Source: DASUPK01 sp963848955
GTDB taxonomy: Bacteria; Actinomycetota; Thermoleophilia; Solirubrobacterales; 70-9
Reading direction: 5' to 3'
Assembly: GCA_963848955.1 (NCBI GenBank)
Contig: CAWKFQ010000024.1
Span: 62,001 to 126,000, forward strand
Length of the DNA stretch: 64,000 bases
Below, piece after piece: positions 1 through 8,723 of this stretch. The notes beneath the pieces are model-generated. The model saw only the letters and a program-made list of their open reading frames with translations, did not search any database and was not told where the DNA came from. The first letter of the stretch is position 1. Every line of letters begins with the position of its first letter. A program made the position numbers and the translations under genes.

Positions 1-940
1 ACGCTCCCTCCAGGTGCTGGCCGGTCTTCTGGACGAAGACGTCGTCGAGCGTGGGCTGGACGAGGTCGAGCGACTCCACGTCGAGGCCCTCCTGGTTGAG
101 CGCTACGACGATCGGGCCCACCTCGGAGGTGCCGTGCTCGAGCTCCACCATCAGCGTCCCGTCCCTGGCGGGAAGTGGGTGCCCGAAGCGGGCCAGGACG
201 ACCTCGGCCCGCGACTCCTTGCCCTCCTGCTCAACCAGGGAGAGCTCGAGGTGTGGCCGGCCGACTTCAGCCTTCAGAGCGCCCGGAGTCCCCTCGGCGA
301 CCAGCTTGCCGCCGGAGATGATCCCCACCCGGTCGGCGAGCTGGTCAGCCTCCTCCAGGTACTGCGTGGTGAGGAAAACGGTCGTGCCCTCCTCGTTGAG
401 CTTGCGTACCTCTTCCCAGATCGCCTTGCGGCTGACGGGGTCGAGGCCCGTTGTGGGCTCATCGAGAAAGAGGACTTCGGGCGTGTTCATCAGCGCCGCC
501 GCGAGGTCGAGCCGCCGTCGCATGCCTCCCGAGTAGGTGCCGATGCGACGGTCCGCGGCGAGGGTGAGACCGACGCGGTTGAGGAGCCAGCCCCCCTTGT
601 TGCGGGCGTCCTTCTTTGAGATGCCATGAAGAGTCGCCTGGAGGTCGAGCAGCTCGCGACCGGTCATCAAGGGATCCAGCGCCGCCTCCTGCAGGGCGAC
701 GCCGATCCTCCGCCTGACCGCTCCGGGGTCCTTGGCGACGTCGTGGCCGGCAACCGCCGCCCGTCCCCCGGTGGGCCGCAGCAAAGTGGTGAGCATCCGC
801 ACGGTCGTCGTCTTGCCGGCGCCGTTCGGGCCGAGAAATCCGTAGATCTCCCCTGCGGCGACCTCGAGATCAACGCCGTCGACGGCCTTGATGCCGCCCT
901 CGAACTCGCGCGCCAGCTCGTGCGTCTCGATCGCCGCCAC
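1..940 (-). CDS. ABC transporter ATP-binding protein, DrrA-like (3' end cut by window)
   Basis: The minus strand reads open from a GTG at 940 to the window edge, about 313 codons. Visible in order are the Walker A motif GPNGAGKTTT (near residue 34), a Q-loop (ALQEAALD), the signature YSGGMRRRLDLA, Walker B VLFLDEPTTGLDP and a C-terminal extension ending TLDDVFVQKTG. That tail is typical of daunorubicin-resistance-type exporter ATPases, so little is missing. The protein should energise export of a hydrophobic compound with a separate ABC-2 permease, which would lie beyond base 1. No strong ribosome-binding site precedes the GTG, so the start is tentative. Substrate unknown. Confidence 0.88.
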   Translation of the reverse strand, partial: MAAIETHELAREFEGGIKAVDGVDLEVAAGEIYGFLGPNGAGKTTTVRMLTTLLRPTGGRAAVAGHDVAKDPGAVRRRIGVALQEAALDPLMTGRELLDLQATLHGISKKDARNKGGWLLNRVGLTLAADRRIGTYSGGMRRRLDLAAALMNTPEVLFLDEPTTGLDPVSRKAIWEEVRKLNEEGTTVFLTTQYLEEADQLADRVGIISGGKLVAEGTPGALKAEVGRPHLELSLVEQEGKESRAEVVLARFGHPLPARDGTLMVELEHGTSEVGPIVVALNQEGLDVESLDLVQPTLDDVFVQKTGQHLEGA

Positions 941-985
941 GTCAGAGCAAGATAACCGCCGCTCCCGGCGGCCCGAGGAGGGGCG

Positions 986-1936
986 TCACACAGCCCGGAC
1001 GGGTACGGATGACTCCGTCACCGCTCGCCCCCGCCTGCCGCGCCAGCGCGTCACGATCGCGGTCGGGTTCGGCGGCAGACGATTGTCGGTGGCGAGCCAC
1101 GACCCCGCAAGGATGAGCAGCAGTCCCGCGATCGCCCCCGCGCCGGGGCTCTCTCCGAGCACGATCACCCCGAGCGCCACGGCGATCACCGGGTTGATGT
1201 AGGTGATGATCGAGGCGCGGCCCGCGCCGACCTCCGACACGAGCACCATCAGGATCACGAACGCGGTTGCCGTGCAGAGCACGCCCAGCACGATCAGCGA
1301 GGTGAGCGCGTCGGCGGGCGGGACGGAGCCCGGGATCGTCAGCAGACCGGCCGGGGTGAGCAACGTCGCCGCGACCGCCAGGCTGGCTGCCATCGTGGCT
1401 CGCGGGTCGTACTCGAGCAGATGACGCTTGATGATCATCGGACCGGCCGCGTAGCCGACCGCGGCGATCATCACGGCGCCCGCCCCCAGAAGCTCGGTGC
1501 TCCGGCCGCTCAGGTCGATTCCGACGAGCGCCATCACCCCGGCGAGCCCGACCAGCATGCCGAGCAGGCGAGTCCGGGTTGGCCTCTCAGTGTGATCGAA
1601 CCGGAGAGCCAGCAACGCGATCAAGAGAGGAACCGTCGCGATCACGATGGCGGCGATCGAGGAGTCGACGTGGCGCTCCCCCGCGGCGATCAGCGGAAAC
1701 GGGAGGGCCATCTCGACGACGGCATAGGCGAGGATCCAGCCTCGCGGCCCGCGGCGAAGCATCTCGACGCTTCGCCGCGGCACCAGTGCAAAGAGCAGCC
1801 CGGCGCCGAGCACCAGCCGCGCCCAGGAGAGAAAGAACGGCGAGATGCCGTCGTCGACCGCGACCTTGATGAAGAGATAGGGGACGCCCCAGATCACCGA
1901 GAGCGCCGCGAACGCGAACCATGCCCGCCGACTCAT
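986..1936 (-). CDS. DMT-superfamily (EamA) transporter
   Basis: 316 residues with about ten hydrophobic segments arranged as two EamA repeats; the first begins at residue 6 with a W-G-V-P-Y-L-F-I-K stretch typical of the RhaT/PecM-type family. Such inner-membrane proteins export amino acids, purines or other small metabolites; the substrate cannot be read from sequence. It lies 16 bp downstream of the amidase on the same strand and 45 bp before the ABC ATPase, so the three may share a transcript. A second, distinct EamA gene lies at 44502-45421. Confidence 0.88.
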   Translation of the reverse strand: MSRRAWFAFAALSVIWGVPYLFIKVAVDDGISPFFLSWARLVLGAGLLFALVPRRSVEMLRRGPRGWILAYAVVEMALPFPLIAAGERHVDSSIAAIVIATVPLLIALLALRFDHTERPTRTRLLGMLVGLAGVMALVGIDLSGRSTELLGAGAVMIAAVGYAAGPMIIKRHLLEYDPRATMAASLAVAATLLTPAGLLTIPGSVPPADALTSLIVLGVLCTATAFVILMVLVSEVGAGRASIITYINPVIAVALGVIVLGESPGAGAIAGLLLILAGSWLATDNRLPPNPTAIVTRWRGRRGRAVTESSVPVRAV

Positions 1937-1952
1937 CGGGTCAGGATTGCAA

Positions 1953-3340
1953 TCAGGCGATCGCGGCCGGGCGTAGCTCCACGAACTCGCGGTCCGTGGC
2001 CCGCTCGAGGGCCTCGGCGGCGTCGAGCAGCAGCGCGTCCTGGCCCCACGCGCCCAGCAGCTGCAGGCCGACCGGCAGGCCGTCGTCCAGGCCCACTGGA
2101 ACGCTCACGCCCGGGACCCCGGTCAGGTTGGCGATCACGCCCTGGCGGGCGTTGCCGGCGTCGGCGCTGACGTCGCGCCCGGAGGGCAGCTCGATCGTCG
2201 GGTCGGCGAGCGGCGGCGCCACCGCGGGCACCGTCGGCCAGGCGAGGAGGTCGATCCGCTCGAAGAGCTGCGCGAGTTGCGGCGCGCCTGCGCGCGTGCC
2301 GAGAACGCGCGTGCGGTGAGGGTTCCGGGAATCAGGCGCCCGCAGCTTGAGGACACCGCGGTTGAGCACGCTGAGCTCCTCGGGCGAGCGCGTTCAGGTT
2401 CGAGCGGAGTCAGGTGGGCCGCCTCCTCCGACTGGGCGACCAGCACGGCGGCCGGGAGGATCAGGTCCTGATCGGGGAGCTCGACCTCGATCAGATCGCC
2501 GCCAACCTCGGACAGCAGCGACTCGAGTGCGGACTCGCAGGCCTCGCGGACGCCGGGCGCGCTGTCGCTCCAATAGGGGTCGCGGATCACGCCGATCCGC
2601 AGCCCCTCACTAAACGGGTTGCGCTTGCGCGCACCCTCGCCTATATCCGCGCCGAGCTCCTCACCGAACATCGCCGAGGCGAGCAGGCGGCAGTCGGCGG
2701 CGTCGCGGCAGAGGGTCCCGGAGACGATCGTCTCCGTGTTGCGCGATGTGGTGGCCCTCCATCGCGGAGCGGCCGAAGGTCGGCTTCAGGCCGGTGAGGC
2801 CGCAGTAGGCGGCCGGATAGCGGATCGATCCGAGCCCGTCGGCGCCGATCGCGCCGGACGACGAGCCCGCCGGCGACGGACGCGCCCGGACCGCTCGAGG
2901 AGCCGCCGGGGCAGCGGTCGAGGTCCCAGGGGTTGTGCGCGGCTCCGTAGACCGAGGTGTGCCCGTGCTGCTCGAGCCGAGCTCGTGCATATTGCCGATC
3001 CCGGCGATCACGGCTCCCGCGTCCCGCAGGGCGCGGTAGGGGCCCGACTCGCCTGGCGTGAGTGGTGACTCCAGGCACCGCTGCCGCGCCGACCGTCTCG
3101 GCCCGCCAGGGGAGCGGCCACTCGTCCTTGATCACGACCGGCACCCCGCGCAGCGGGCCGTCGGGCGCCGCCTCGAGCATCTCGCGGCGACTGATCCGGG
3201 AACGTCGCGACGATCGCGTTCAGCTCCGGGTTGCGCTCCTCGAATCTCGCCAGGCAGGCATCGAGCAGCTCGCCGGCGTCGATCTCGCCCGCGGCGATCC
3301 CCGTGGCCTGTTCGCGGAGGGGAAGGTCGAGCGCGGTCAT
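1953..3340 (-). CDS. amidase-signature family amidase (multiply frameshifted)
   Basis: Start ATG at 3340 overlaps the stop of the upstream small gene by 4 nt (ATGA). Pieces in different frames, read in order, rebuild one amidase of about 460 residues: N-terminal helix region; VPVVIKDEW carrying the catalytic Lys; HNPWDLDRCPGGSSSG carrying the Ser-cisSer pair; then GLTGLKPTFGRSAMEG; and a C-terminal GVPGVSVPVGLDDGLPVGLQLLG. At least six frame changes (near 3190, 3065, 2955, 2870, 2725 and 2395) break it. All catalytic segments survive, so sequencing indels are likelier than decay, but a true pseudogene cannot be excluded. The family hydrolyses amide bonds (GatA/AtzF-like); substrate unknown. 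Confidence 0.75.
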
Positions 3341-3537
3341 CCGGCGGGAGGCGAGGAGAGGTCCGCGTTCAGCTCGTGCTCCACCCCGTCCAGATCGGAG
3401 TCGCGAAGCAGATTCATGCCCGGCTCCCAGATCGACCAGACGCCCGCCATCACGGCGCGCTCAGTCTCGTCGGCCTCGATCCCGAAGCTCTCCAGGCCCG
3501 AGTCGAGGTAGCGCTGGAAGGCGGATCCGGCTTCCAT
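3337..3537 (-). CDS. small acidic protein upstream of the amidase
   Basis: A 66-residue acidic protein beginning MEAGSAFQRYLDSGLESF. It is translationally coupled to the amidase: its TGA overlaps the amidase ATG by four bases. No transmembrane segment or metal motif is visible. The coupling suggests a helper or partner of the amidase. I recall similar short ORFs next to amidases in related actinobacteria, but cannot confirm that without a search. Function unknown. Confidence 0.6.
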   Translation of the reverse strand: MEAGSAFQRYLDSGLESFGIEADETERAVMAGVWSIWEPGMNLLRDSDLDGVEHELNADLSSPPAG

Positions 3538-3624
3538 GGGCTCGCAACCCTACCGACGCAGGGGAATTCGACGAGGTCCCGCTTTGCAAGGACCCCCGCA
3601 ACCCTCCCGGAAATGACGTGTTCA

Positions 3625-4416
3625 ATGAAGTCCATGGGCCACCACGCTCACGCCTTCGCGCGCCTGCATAGGCTCGCCATCGCTGTCGCCATCGCCGTGT
3701 TCGTCGGCGCGCTCGCCGCAGTCCTCGCTACGGGCGAGGCGGTTGGCGCCCCTCGCGTCGCGGTGCTGGGCGCGGCCGCTCCGGCGACTCCTTCGTGCCC
3801 GACGAGCTGCCAGGCGATCGGGAAGACGACCGGCTTCCAGAGCTCGATCACCGGGGCGAGCAATCCGTTCGTCGTCTCCTCCCGGGGGCGGATCGTCGCC
3901 TGGTCGATCAAGACCGGCGCCCCCAGCACGAAGCCGAATCCGAACAACGACAACCAGAGTGACTTCGACTTCTTCGTCAAGACCTTCGGCGGCACCCCGA
4001 AGGCCCGGATCTCGGTCCTGAAGCCGATCATGAAGCAGATCAAGCAGGGGCACCCGATCTACAAGCTCAAGTCGCAGTCGCCGGTCGAGGACCTCTCCTC
4101 ATACCTGGGCCAGACGACCACCTTCACCCTTGACGCGCCACTGCGAGTGAAGCCCAACAACGTCGTCGCGCTGACCGTGCCGACCTGGGCGCCCGCCTTC
4201 GCGATCAACCAGAGCGCCAACACGAAGTGGGTGGCGAGCCGCAAGCGCGGCAAGTGCAACGAAACCGCGGACATTCTCGCCGGCACCCCGCAGGACGCCC
4301 CCGGCTCGCAGCGCGCCTTTGGCTGCACCTACAACACCGCCCGCCTGCTCTACTCGGCGACGGTCGTCGCCGACCCGAACCAGAAGCCGGCCGCGCCGCC
4401 CAAGAAGAAGAAGTAG
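3625..4416 (+). CDS. secreted hypothetical protein
   Basis: About 263 residues. A signal peptide is clear: basic start, then the hydrophobic stretch LAIAVAIAVFVGALAAVLATG, with likely cleavage after an Ala-rich segment (VGA/PRV). The mature part has a Cys-containing start (PSCPTSCQAIG), a beta-rich middle, two more Cys near the C terminus and ends with a KKKK tail. It is probably exported and cell-wall or polymer-associated. Possible starts at 3613, 3625 and 3634 share the frame; no decisive ribosome-binding site. No enzymatic motif recognised. Confidence 0.72.
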   Translation: MKSMGHHAHAFARLHRLAIAVAIAVFVGALAAVLATGEAVGAPRVAVLGAAAPATPSCPTSCQAIGKTTGFQSSITGASNPFVVSSRGRIVAWSIKTGAPSTKPNPNNDNQSDFDFFVKTFGGTPKARISVLKPIMKQIKQGHPIYKLKSQSPVEDLSSYLGQTTTFTLDAPLRVKPNNVVALTVPTWAPAFAINQSANTKWVASRKRGKCNETADILAGTPQDAPGSQRAFGCTYNTARLLYSATVVADPNQKPAAPPKKKK

Positions 4417-4589
4417 CCAGGCGTCGCATCGCCCTGGCATCCCGGCGCGCCATCGGCCAGATCGTGAGCGATTTCCTGGCTCAACGCCGGGAAATCCTTC
4501 AGCGTTTCATCGTGCTCACGCGATGCTGTCGGATTGACGCATTCCTGGCCCGCCACTCCTTCAACGAAGGAGCCTCGGGACCAAGCCGA

Positions 4590-5541
4590 TCAGCCCCCGA
4601 AAAAGTCGATGAGAAGCTGATTGACGCGCTCCGCCTCGTCGTGATGGACCCAATGCGACGCGTCGGGTAGGCGCTCGACGCGGTCGAGGTTGGGCACGTC
4701 GTCGTGGTCGGGCTCGGCGAGTTCGGAGCCGAGGTAGGAATCGCGCTCTCCCCAGATGACCAGCGTCGGGCGCCGAAAGCGGGCGAAGCTTTGCTGCGGC
4801 CTCCTTCTGGTTCTGTCTCACCGAGTCCCGGTAGTAATTGATCATCCCGGCTGCTGCCCCTGGCTGCGACCACGCCTCGACGTAGCGTTCGATTTCCTCC
4901 GGCGTGTAAGGCGGGTTCGCGTCATGGAGGAAGTGTCGGAAGAAGTGCCAGTTCCTGGCGTGCACCACGTCCTCGGGCAGTCCCGGTGTCGCAAAGAAGA
5001 AGAAGTACCAGGACTTACGGAGCTGGTTCGGGTGGTGCAGTCCCTCGGAAAGCCGCCGCGGATGGGCCGCATTGAGGATGGCGAGTCGGTCGACCACCTC
5101 GGGGTGGTTCATCGCCATGGTCCAGGCGATGCTCCCGCCCCAGTCGTGACCGACCAACCGCGCGGACTCGGCACCGAGTTCTCCGATGAGGCCGCGGATG
5201 TCGGCGGCGAGCAGGTCGACGCCGTAGGCCTCGAAGCCCTCCGGCTTCGATGACAGGTTGTAGCCACGCGTGTCGGGGGCGACGACTCGAAAACCCGCCG
5301 CCGCGAGAGGCGCGATCTGCAGCCGCCAGCCGTACCAGAACTCCGGGAAGCCGTGCAGCAGAACGATCAGCGGCCCCTCACCCGCCTCTACGTAATGCAA
5401 CCGCACGTCACCGACCTCGGCGTAGCCCTCCCGAAGCTCGACCTGCCCGTCGGCCGCGAGGGCCTCGAGCGTGTCGGCGGACCCCGCTGGGGGCTTCGAC
5501 GCCTCGGAGCCGGAGTCGGGAGTTTCGTCAGCAGCTGTCAT
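4590..5541 (-). CDS. alpha/beta hydrolase, epoxide hydrolase-like (one frameshift)
   Basis: Start ATG at 5541. It contains the oxyanion segment LLHGFPEFWYGW, the nucleophile elbow GHDWGGSIAW (Asp nucleophile, as in epoxide hydrolases and dehalogenases) and, after a frameshift near 4788, PTLVIWGERD followed by DASHWVHHD, which supplies the catalytic His. The stop at 4590 is in the shifted frame; removing one base restores about 316 residues. It should open epoxides or cleave C-halogen or ester bonds in the cytoplasm. The frame is also open upstream to 5868, but that extension is arginine/serine-rich and non-homologous, so I reject it. Confidence 0.82.
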
Positions 5542-5731
5542 GCGGGATCTCCTTTTCACGGAGCGGATAACGAGGCTACGAGGCTGATGCTTCGACGTCG
5601 AGCTCGCACCAGTCAAACACACTGGTCCGAACCCCGGTGCCGACGCTCGCCAATCGGGGCAGTCGATTCGGATCTGCTTTCCATGCAAGGCAGCGGCTGC
5701 GGAAGTGAGCTCTTCCCAAGCAGCGCGCCAG

Positions 5732-6058
5732 CTAGCCGCAGGCCTTCGGGTTCTGCTCGCACTGCTTCTCGAAGGCCTCCTGGGGGCTCCCGGCAGGTGG
5801 CGCGACGTCGTTGGTCGCGGAGTCCGGCAGGTTCGGGTCGGTGCGGTTGGGCGGGCCTGTACCGCCATTGCCCTTGCCGGTCGTACCTGTGGATGTGCTG
5901 GTGGTCTCCGGTGTCGTCGTGGTCGCCGGGATCGGCGAGGTGATCGGAGGGATCGAGATGGCGGGGATGGGGGCCGTCGTTTCTCCCGAGTCGTCGCTTC
6001 CGCAGCCGGCGATCGCGAGGCCGATGAGGAGTGTTGTGGCCGCGAGGGCCCGGGTCAC
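5732..6058 (-). CDS. small lipoprotein with Thr/Pro-rich linker
   Basis: I choose the GTG at 6058 because it forms a GTGA overlap with the upstream stop and gives a short lipoprotein signal (MTRALAATTLLIGLAIAGC), with lipobox IAG-Cys at residue 19. The mature protein has a Thr/Pro-rich linker (residues about 28-60) and a C-terminal EKQCEQNPKACG with two Cys that could form a disulfide. It would be anchored to the outer face of the membrane. No enzymatic domain; function unknown. Confidence 0.7.
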   Translation of the reverse strand: MTRALAATTLLIGLAIAGCGSDDSGETTAPIPAISIPPITSPIPATTTTPETTSTSTGTTGKGNGGTGPPNRTDPNLPDSATNDVAPPAGSPQEAFEKQCEQNPKACG

Positions 6059-6342
6059 GAGGAGCCGTCGAGCGCCGGCTGGCGAAGCCCGCAATACGGG
6101 CAGTCGCTGACGTCGAGCCCGATCAGCTGGTCGCAGCGGCGGCAGGTGCGCAGGTTCTCCGGGGTCCTGACCAGCGCGGACTCGGAGGGTGCGAGGGGCA
6201 GGGTCGCGGCGACGACCTGCATCTCCTCGCCGCTCTCCCGGTCGACATAGACGCCGTCGGGCTTGGCCTTGGCGATCGCCTCCCTGCCGGAGGCCGGTGC
6301 TCGAAGTCGGTAGTCCTGTTCCGGGTTCTGCACGGCGCGCAC
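6055..6342 (-). CDS. zinc-ribbon protein
   Basis: About 95 residues from a GTG at 6342 (another GTG at 6333). The C-terminal part carries a CRRCDQLIGLDVSDCPYCGL zinc ribbon (two CxxC knuckles). It is coupled to the lipoprotein by the 4-nt overlap at 6055-6058 and diverges from the glycosyltransferase starting at 6359. A small cytoplasmic zinc-binding protein is the most that can be said. Confidence 0.65.
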   Translation of the reverse strand: MRAVQNPEQDYRLRAPASGREAIAKAKPDGVYVDRESGEEMQVVAATLPLAPSESALVRTPENLRTCRRCDQLIGLDVSDCPYCGLRQPALDGSS

Positions 6343-6358
6343 AATACCGTTGCGCCGG

Positions 6359-7871
6359 ATGCGAGTACTCTGTCTTCCACGGCTATCTGCTGCACGGCAC
6401 CGGGTCGAACGTCTACAACGCCAGCCTCGCCCAGGCGCTCGCCGCCAGGGGCACGAGGTCCACCTGTTCTGCCAGGACCGGCGCGCCGACGAGCTCGACT
6501 GGGTTCGGACCAACGAGAACGTCACGGTGCACATCCCCGACATCGGCGGCCTCCTGCCGGTATTCGTCGCCGACCGCTACGAGGGTTTCGAGGTGAAGAC
6601 CTTCCCCGAGCTGACCGACGAGGAGCTCGACCGCTACCTGGACGCGAACGTCTCCGCCGTGCGCCAGGTGGTCGAGGAATACGGCGAGCCGGACGCGGCC
6701 CTCGCGAACCACCTGATCATGGGACCCGTCATCCTCGCGCGGGCCGGACTGCGCTTCGCGATCAAGGTCCACGGCTCCGACCTCTCCTACATGGTGAGAC
6801 CGCATCCCGAGCGCTTCGTCCCCTACGCGCTCGAGGGCACCGACGCGGCGGCGGGAATCCTCGTCGGCTCCTCCCACACCGCCCAGATCCTCTTCGAGAC
6901 CGTCCCTGACCCCACGCTGCCCGGGCGAACCAGGCTCGGGCCGCCCGGGGTGGACGTGCACCGCTTCCACCCGCGCGAGCCCGCCGAGGCGCGGCGCAAC
7001 CTGGAGGCTGCTCGCGGGGCGACTCGACTCGGAGAGCCACGGCGGCGGGCGAGGGCCAGGACTCCTTCGGGCGGGACGGCCCGGCGATCGCGGCTGCCCT
7101 CGGCGAGTGGTCGGAGGGGGACGAGCGCGTGCTCTACGTCGGCAAGTTCCTGGTCAGCAAGGGCGTCGATCTGCTCGCCGCCGCCTGGCCGCTGGTCCAT
7201 CGCGAGCGGGTGGCCGCGGGTGCACAGGCACCCCGGCTGCTGTTCGCCGGCTTCGGCGCCTTCGAGCGGGGTCTGCGCGAGCTGGTCGAGGCGCTCGGCC
7301 ATGGTGACCTAGAGGCCGCCCTCCGGGTCGCTGCGCGGGGCCGCGGCTACGAGGGCGACGACGACGCGCCGCTGCCGATCCTCGCCGGTTTCCTCACCGA
7401 TCCGCCGGACGGCTACGCGGAGGCCGCCCGCCAGGCCGCGGGGACGATGCTGATCAGCGGCCGGCTCGAGCACGACGAGGTGGCCGAGGTGATGCCCGTC
7501 GCCGACACCTTCGCCATGCCCAGCACCTTCCCCGAGTCCTTCGGCATGGTGCCGGCCGAGGCGGCGGCCTGCGGGGTGCCGCCGGTCTCGGCGGATCACT
7601 CCGGGATGCGCGAGGTCTCGGAGCTGCTCGCCGAGGCGGTCGACCCGGAGCTGGCCCCGCTGCTCATCTTTCCCGGTCGGCCCCGAGGCCGTCACCGAGC
7701 TGGCGTACCGGGTGTCCGGCTGGCTCGCCCTCGACCCCGCGCAAGCGCCATGAGGCGGGCCTCTCACTGGCGAAGCGGGTCGATGAGCTCTGGAGCTGGG
7801 AGGGGGTCGCCCGGAGCGTGATCGCCGCCTCGCGCGGGGAGCTGGACGAGCTGACGCCGGTCGTCACGTAG
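6359..7871 (+). CDS. glycosyltransferase family 4-like (several frameshifts)
   Basis: Pieces in three frames rebuild about 500 residues from ATG 6359 to TAG 7871. The N-terminal domain has the FHGYLLHGTGSNVYN loop and GHEVHLFCQD. The middle has KVHGSDLSY and GILVGSSHTAQ. The C-terminal domain has VLYVGKFLVSKGVDLL and the nucleotide-binding segment FPESFGMVPAEAAACG with the EX7E-type glutamates of GT-B enzymes. Frame changes occur near 6370, 6455, 7015, 7045, 7675 and 7745. It should transfer a sugar from a nucleotide donor at the cytoplasmic membrane face; acceptor unknown. It sits 52 bp before ctaC. Confidence 0.8.
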
Positions 7872-7894
7872 GTGACAAACCCCGGCGCGGCGAC

Positions 7895-7909
7895 TTCAGG
7901 TTCCCTGAA
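7895..7909. promoter_or_regulatory. short palindrome before ctaC
   Basis: TTCAGG-TTC-CCTGAA, a perfect 6-bp inverted repeat with a 3-nt spacer, lies 14 bp upstream of the ctaC ATG, where a promoter or operator would sit. It could be a repressor site for the oxidase operon or chance; no known regulator consensus is matched. Confidence 0.3.
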
Positions 7910-7923
7910 TAGAATGCCGCCCG

Positions 7924-8686
7924 ATGCGGGGCGTGCCGATTCCCAAGCTGATCGCCGCGGTGATCGTGCTCACGGTGATCACCTCGGTGATCATGCTGAT
8001 CCCGAACTGGAACGGCGAGCAGGCTTCGACGGCCGCGCACAAGATCGACGATCTGCTCGACGTGATGATCGTGCTCTCGTCGTTCGTCTTCTCGATCGTC
8101 CTGGTGATGCTCGGCTACTCCATCTGGCGCTGGCGGGCGCGTCCGGGCGACGAGGGGGACGGCGCGCCGATCCACGGCAACACCAGGCTCGAGATCGCCT
8201 GGACCGTGATCCCGACGGTGATCGTGCTCTTCGGCGCGATCTACTCCTGGATCACGCTTTCGGACATCGAGGCCAAGGACCCCGACCGGATGGTGGTGGA
8301 CGTCTATGGCCAGCAGTTCGAGTGGCACTTCAACTACCCCGAGCCAGGGCGTCACCTCGCGGGAGCTGCACGTGCCCGTCGACCGGCAGGTCGAGTTCCG
8401 AATGCACAGCCTCGACGTGGTCCACTCGTTCTGGGTGCCGGAGTGGCGGATCAAGAGGGATGCCGTCCCCGGCATCACCACGCGCGCCTACGTCACGCCT
8501 GACCAAGACGGGCGACCTACAGCCTGGTCTGCACCGAGCTCTGCGGCTTCGGCCACGCGACGATGAGGGCGCCGGTCATGGTCGAGATCCCAGGCAGACT
8601 TCCACCAGTGGTCGCAGACACAGCAACCGATCCCGGAAAGCGAGCCGAAGCCGGGGGAGACGACACCGACGAGGCTGAGGCAGTGA
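7924..8686 (+). CDS. ctaC: cytochrome c oxidase subunit II (CuA), four single-base insertions
   Basis: Rebuilt as about 253 residues from ATG 7924 to TGA 8684-8686. Two N-terminal transmembrane segments (residues about 7-25 and 45-65, and a second near 90-108) precede the cupredoxin domain with GQQFEWHFNYP, DVVHSFWVPEW (CuA His) and, in the corrected frame, SLVCTELCGFGHATM, which supplies both CuA cysteines, Glu, His and Met. Reading it through needs removal of one base near 8335, 8504, 8517 and 8592. It accepts electrons from cytochrome c for the aa3 oxidase. First gene of the ctaC-ctaD-x-ctaE operon. Confidence 0.93.
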
Positions 8687-8723
8687 GAGCCGGGAGGATT
8701 ACGATAATCGCGGCGATGGAAGG

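Noticed and set aside
5542..5868. N-terminal extension of the epoxide hydrolase-like gene
   Set aside because: Open frame but arginine/serine-rich and unlike the family; ATG 5541 gives the usual start.
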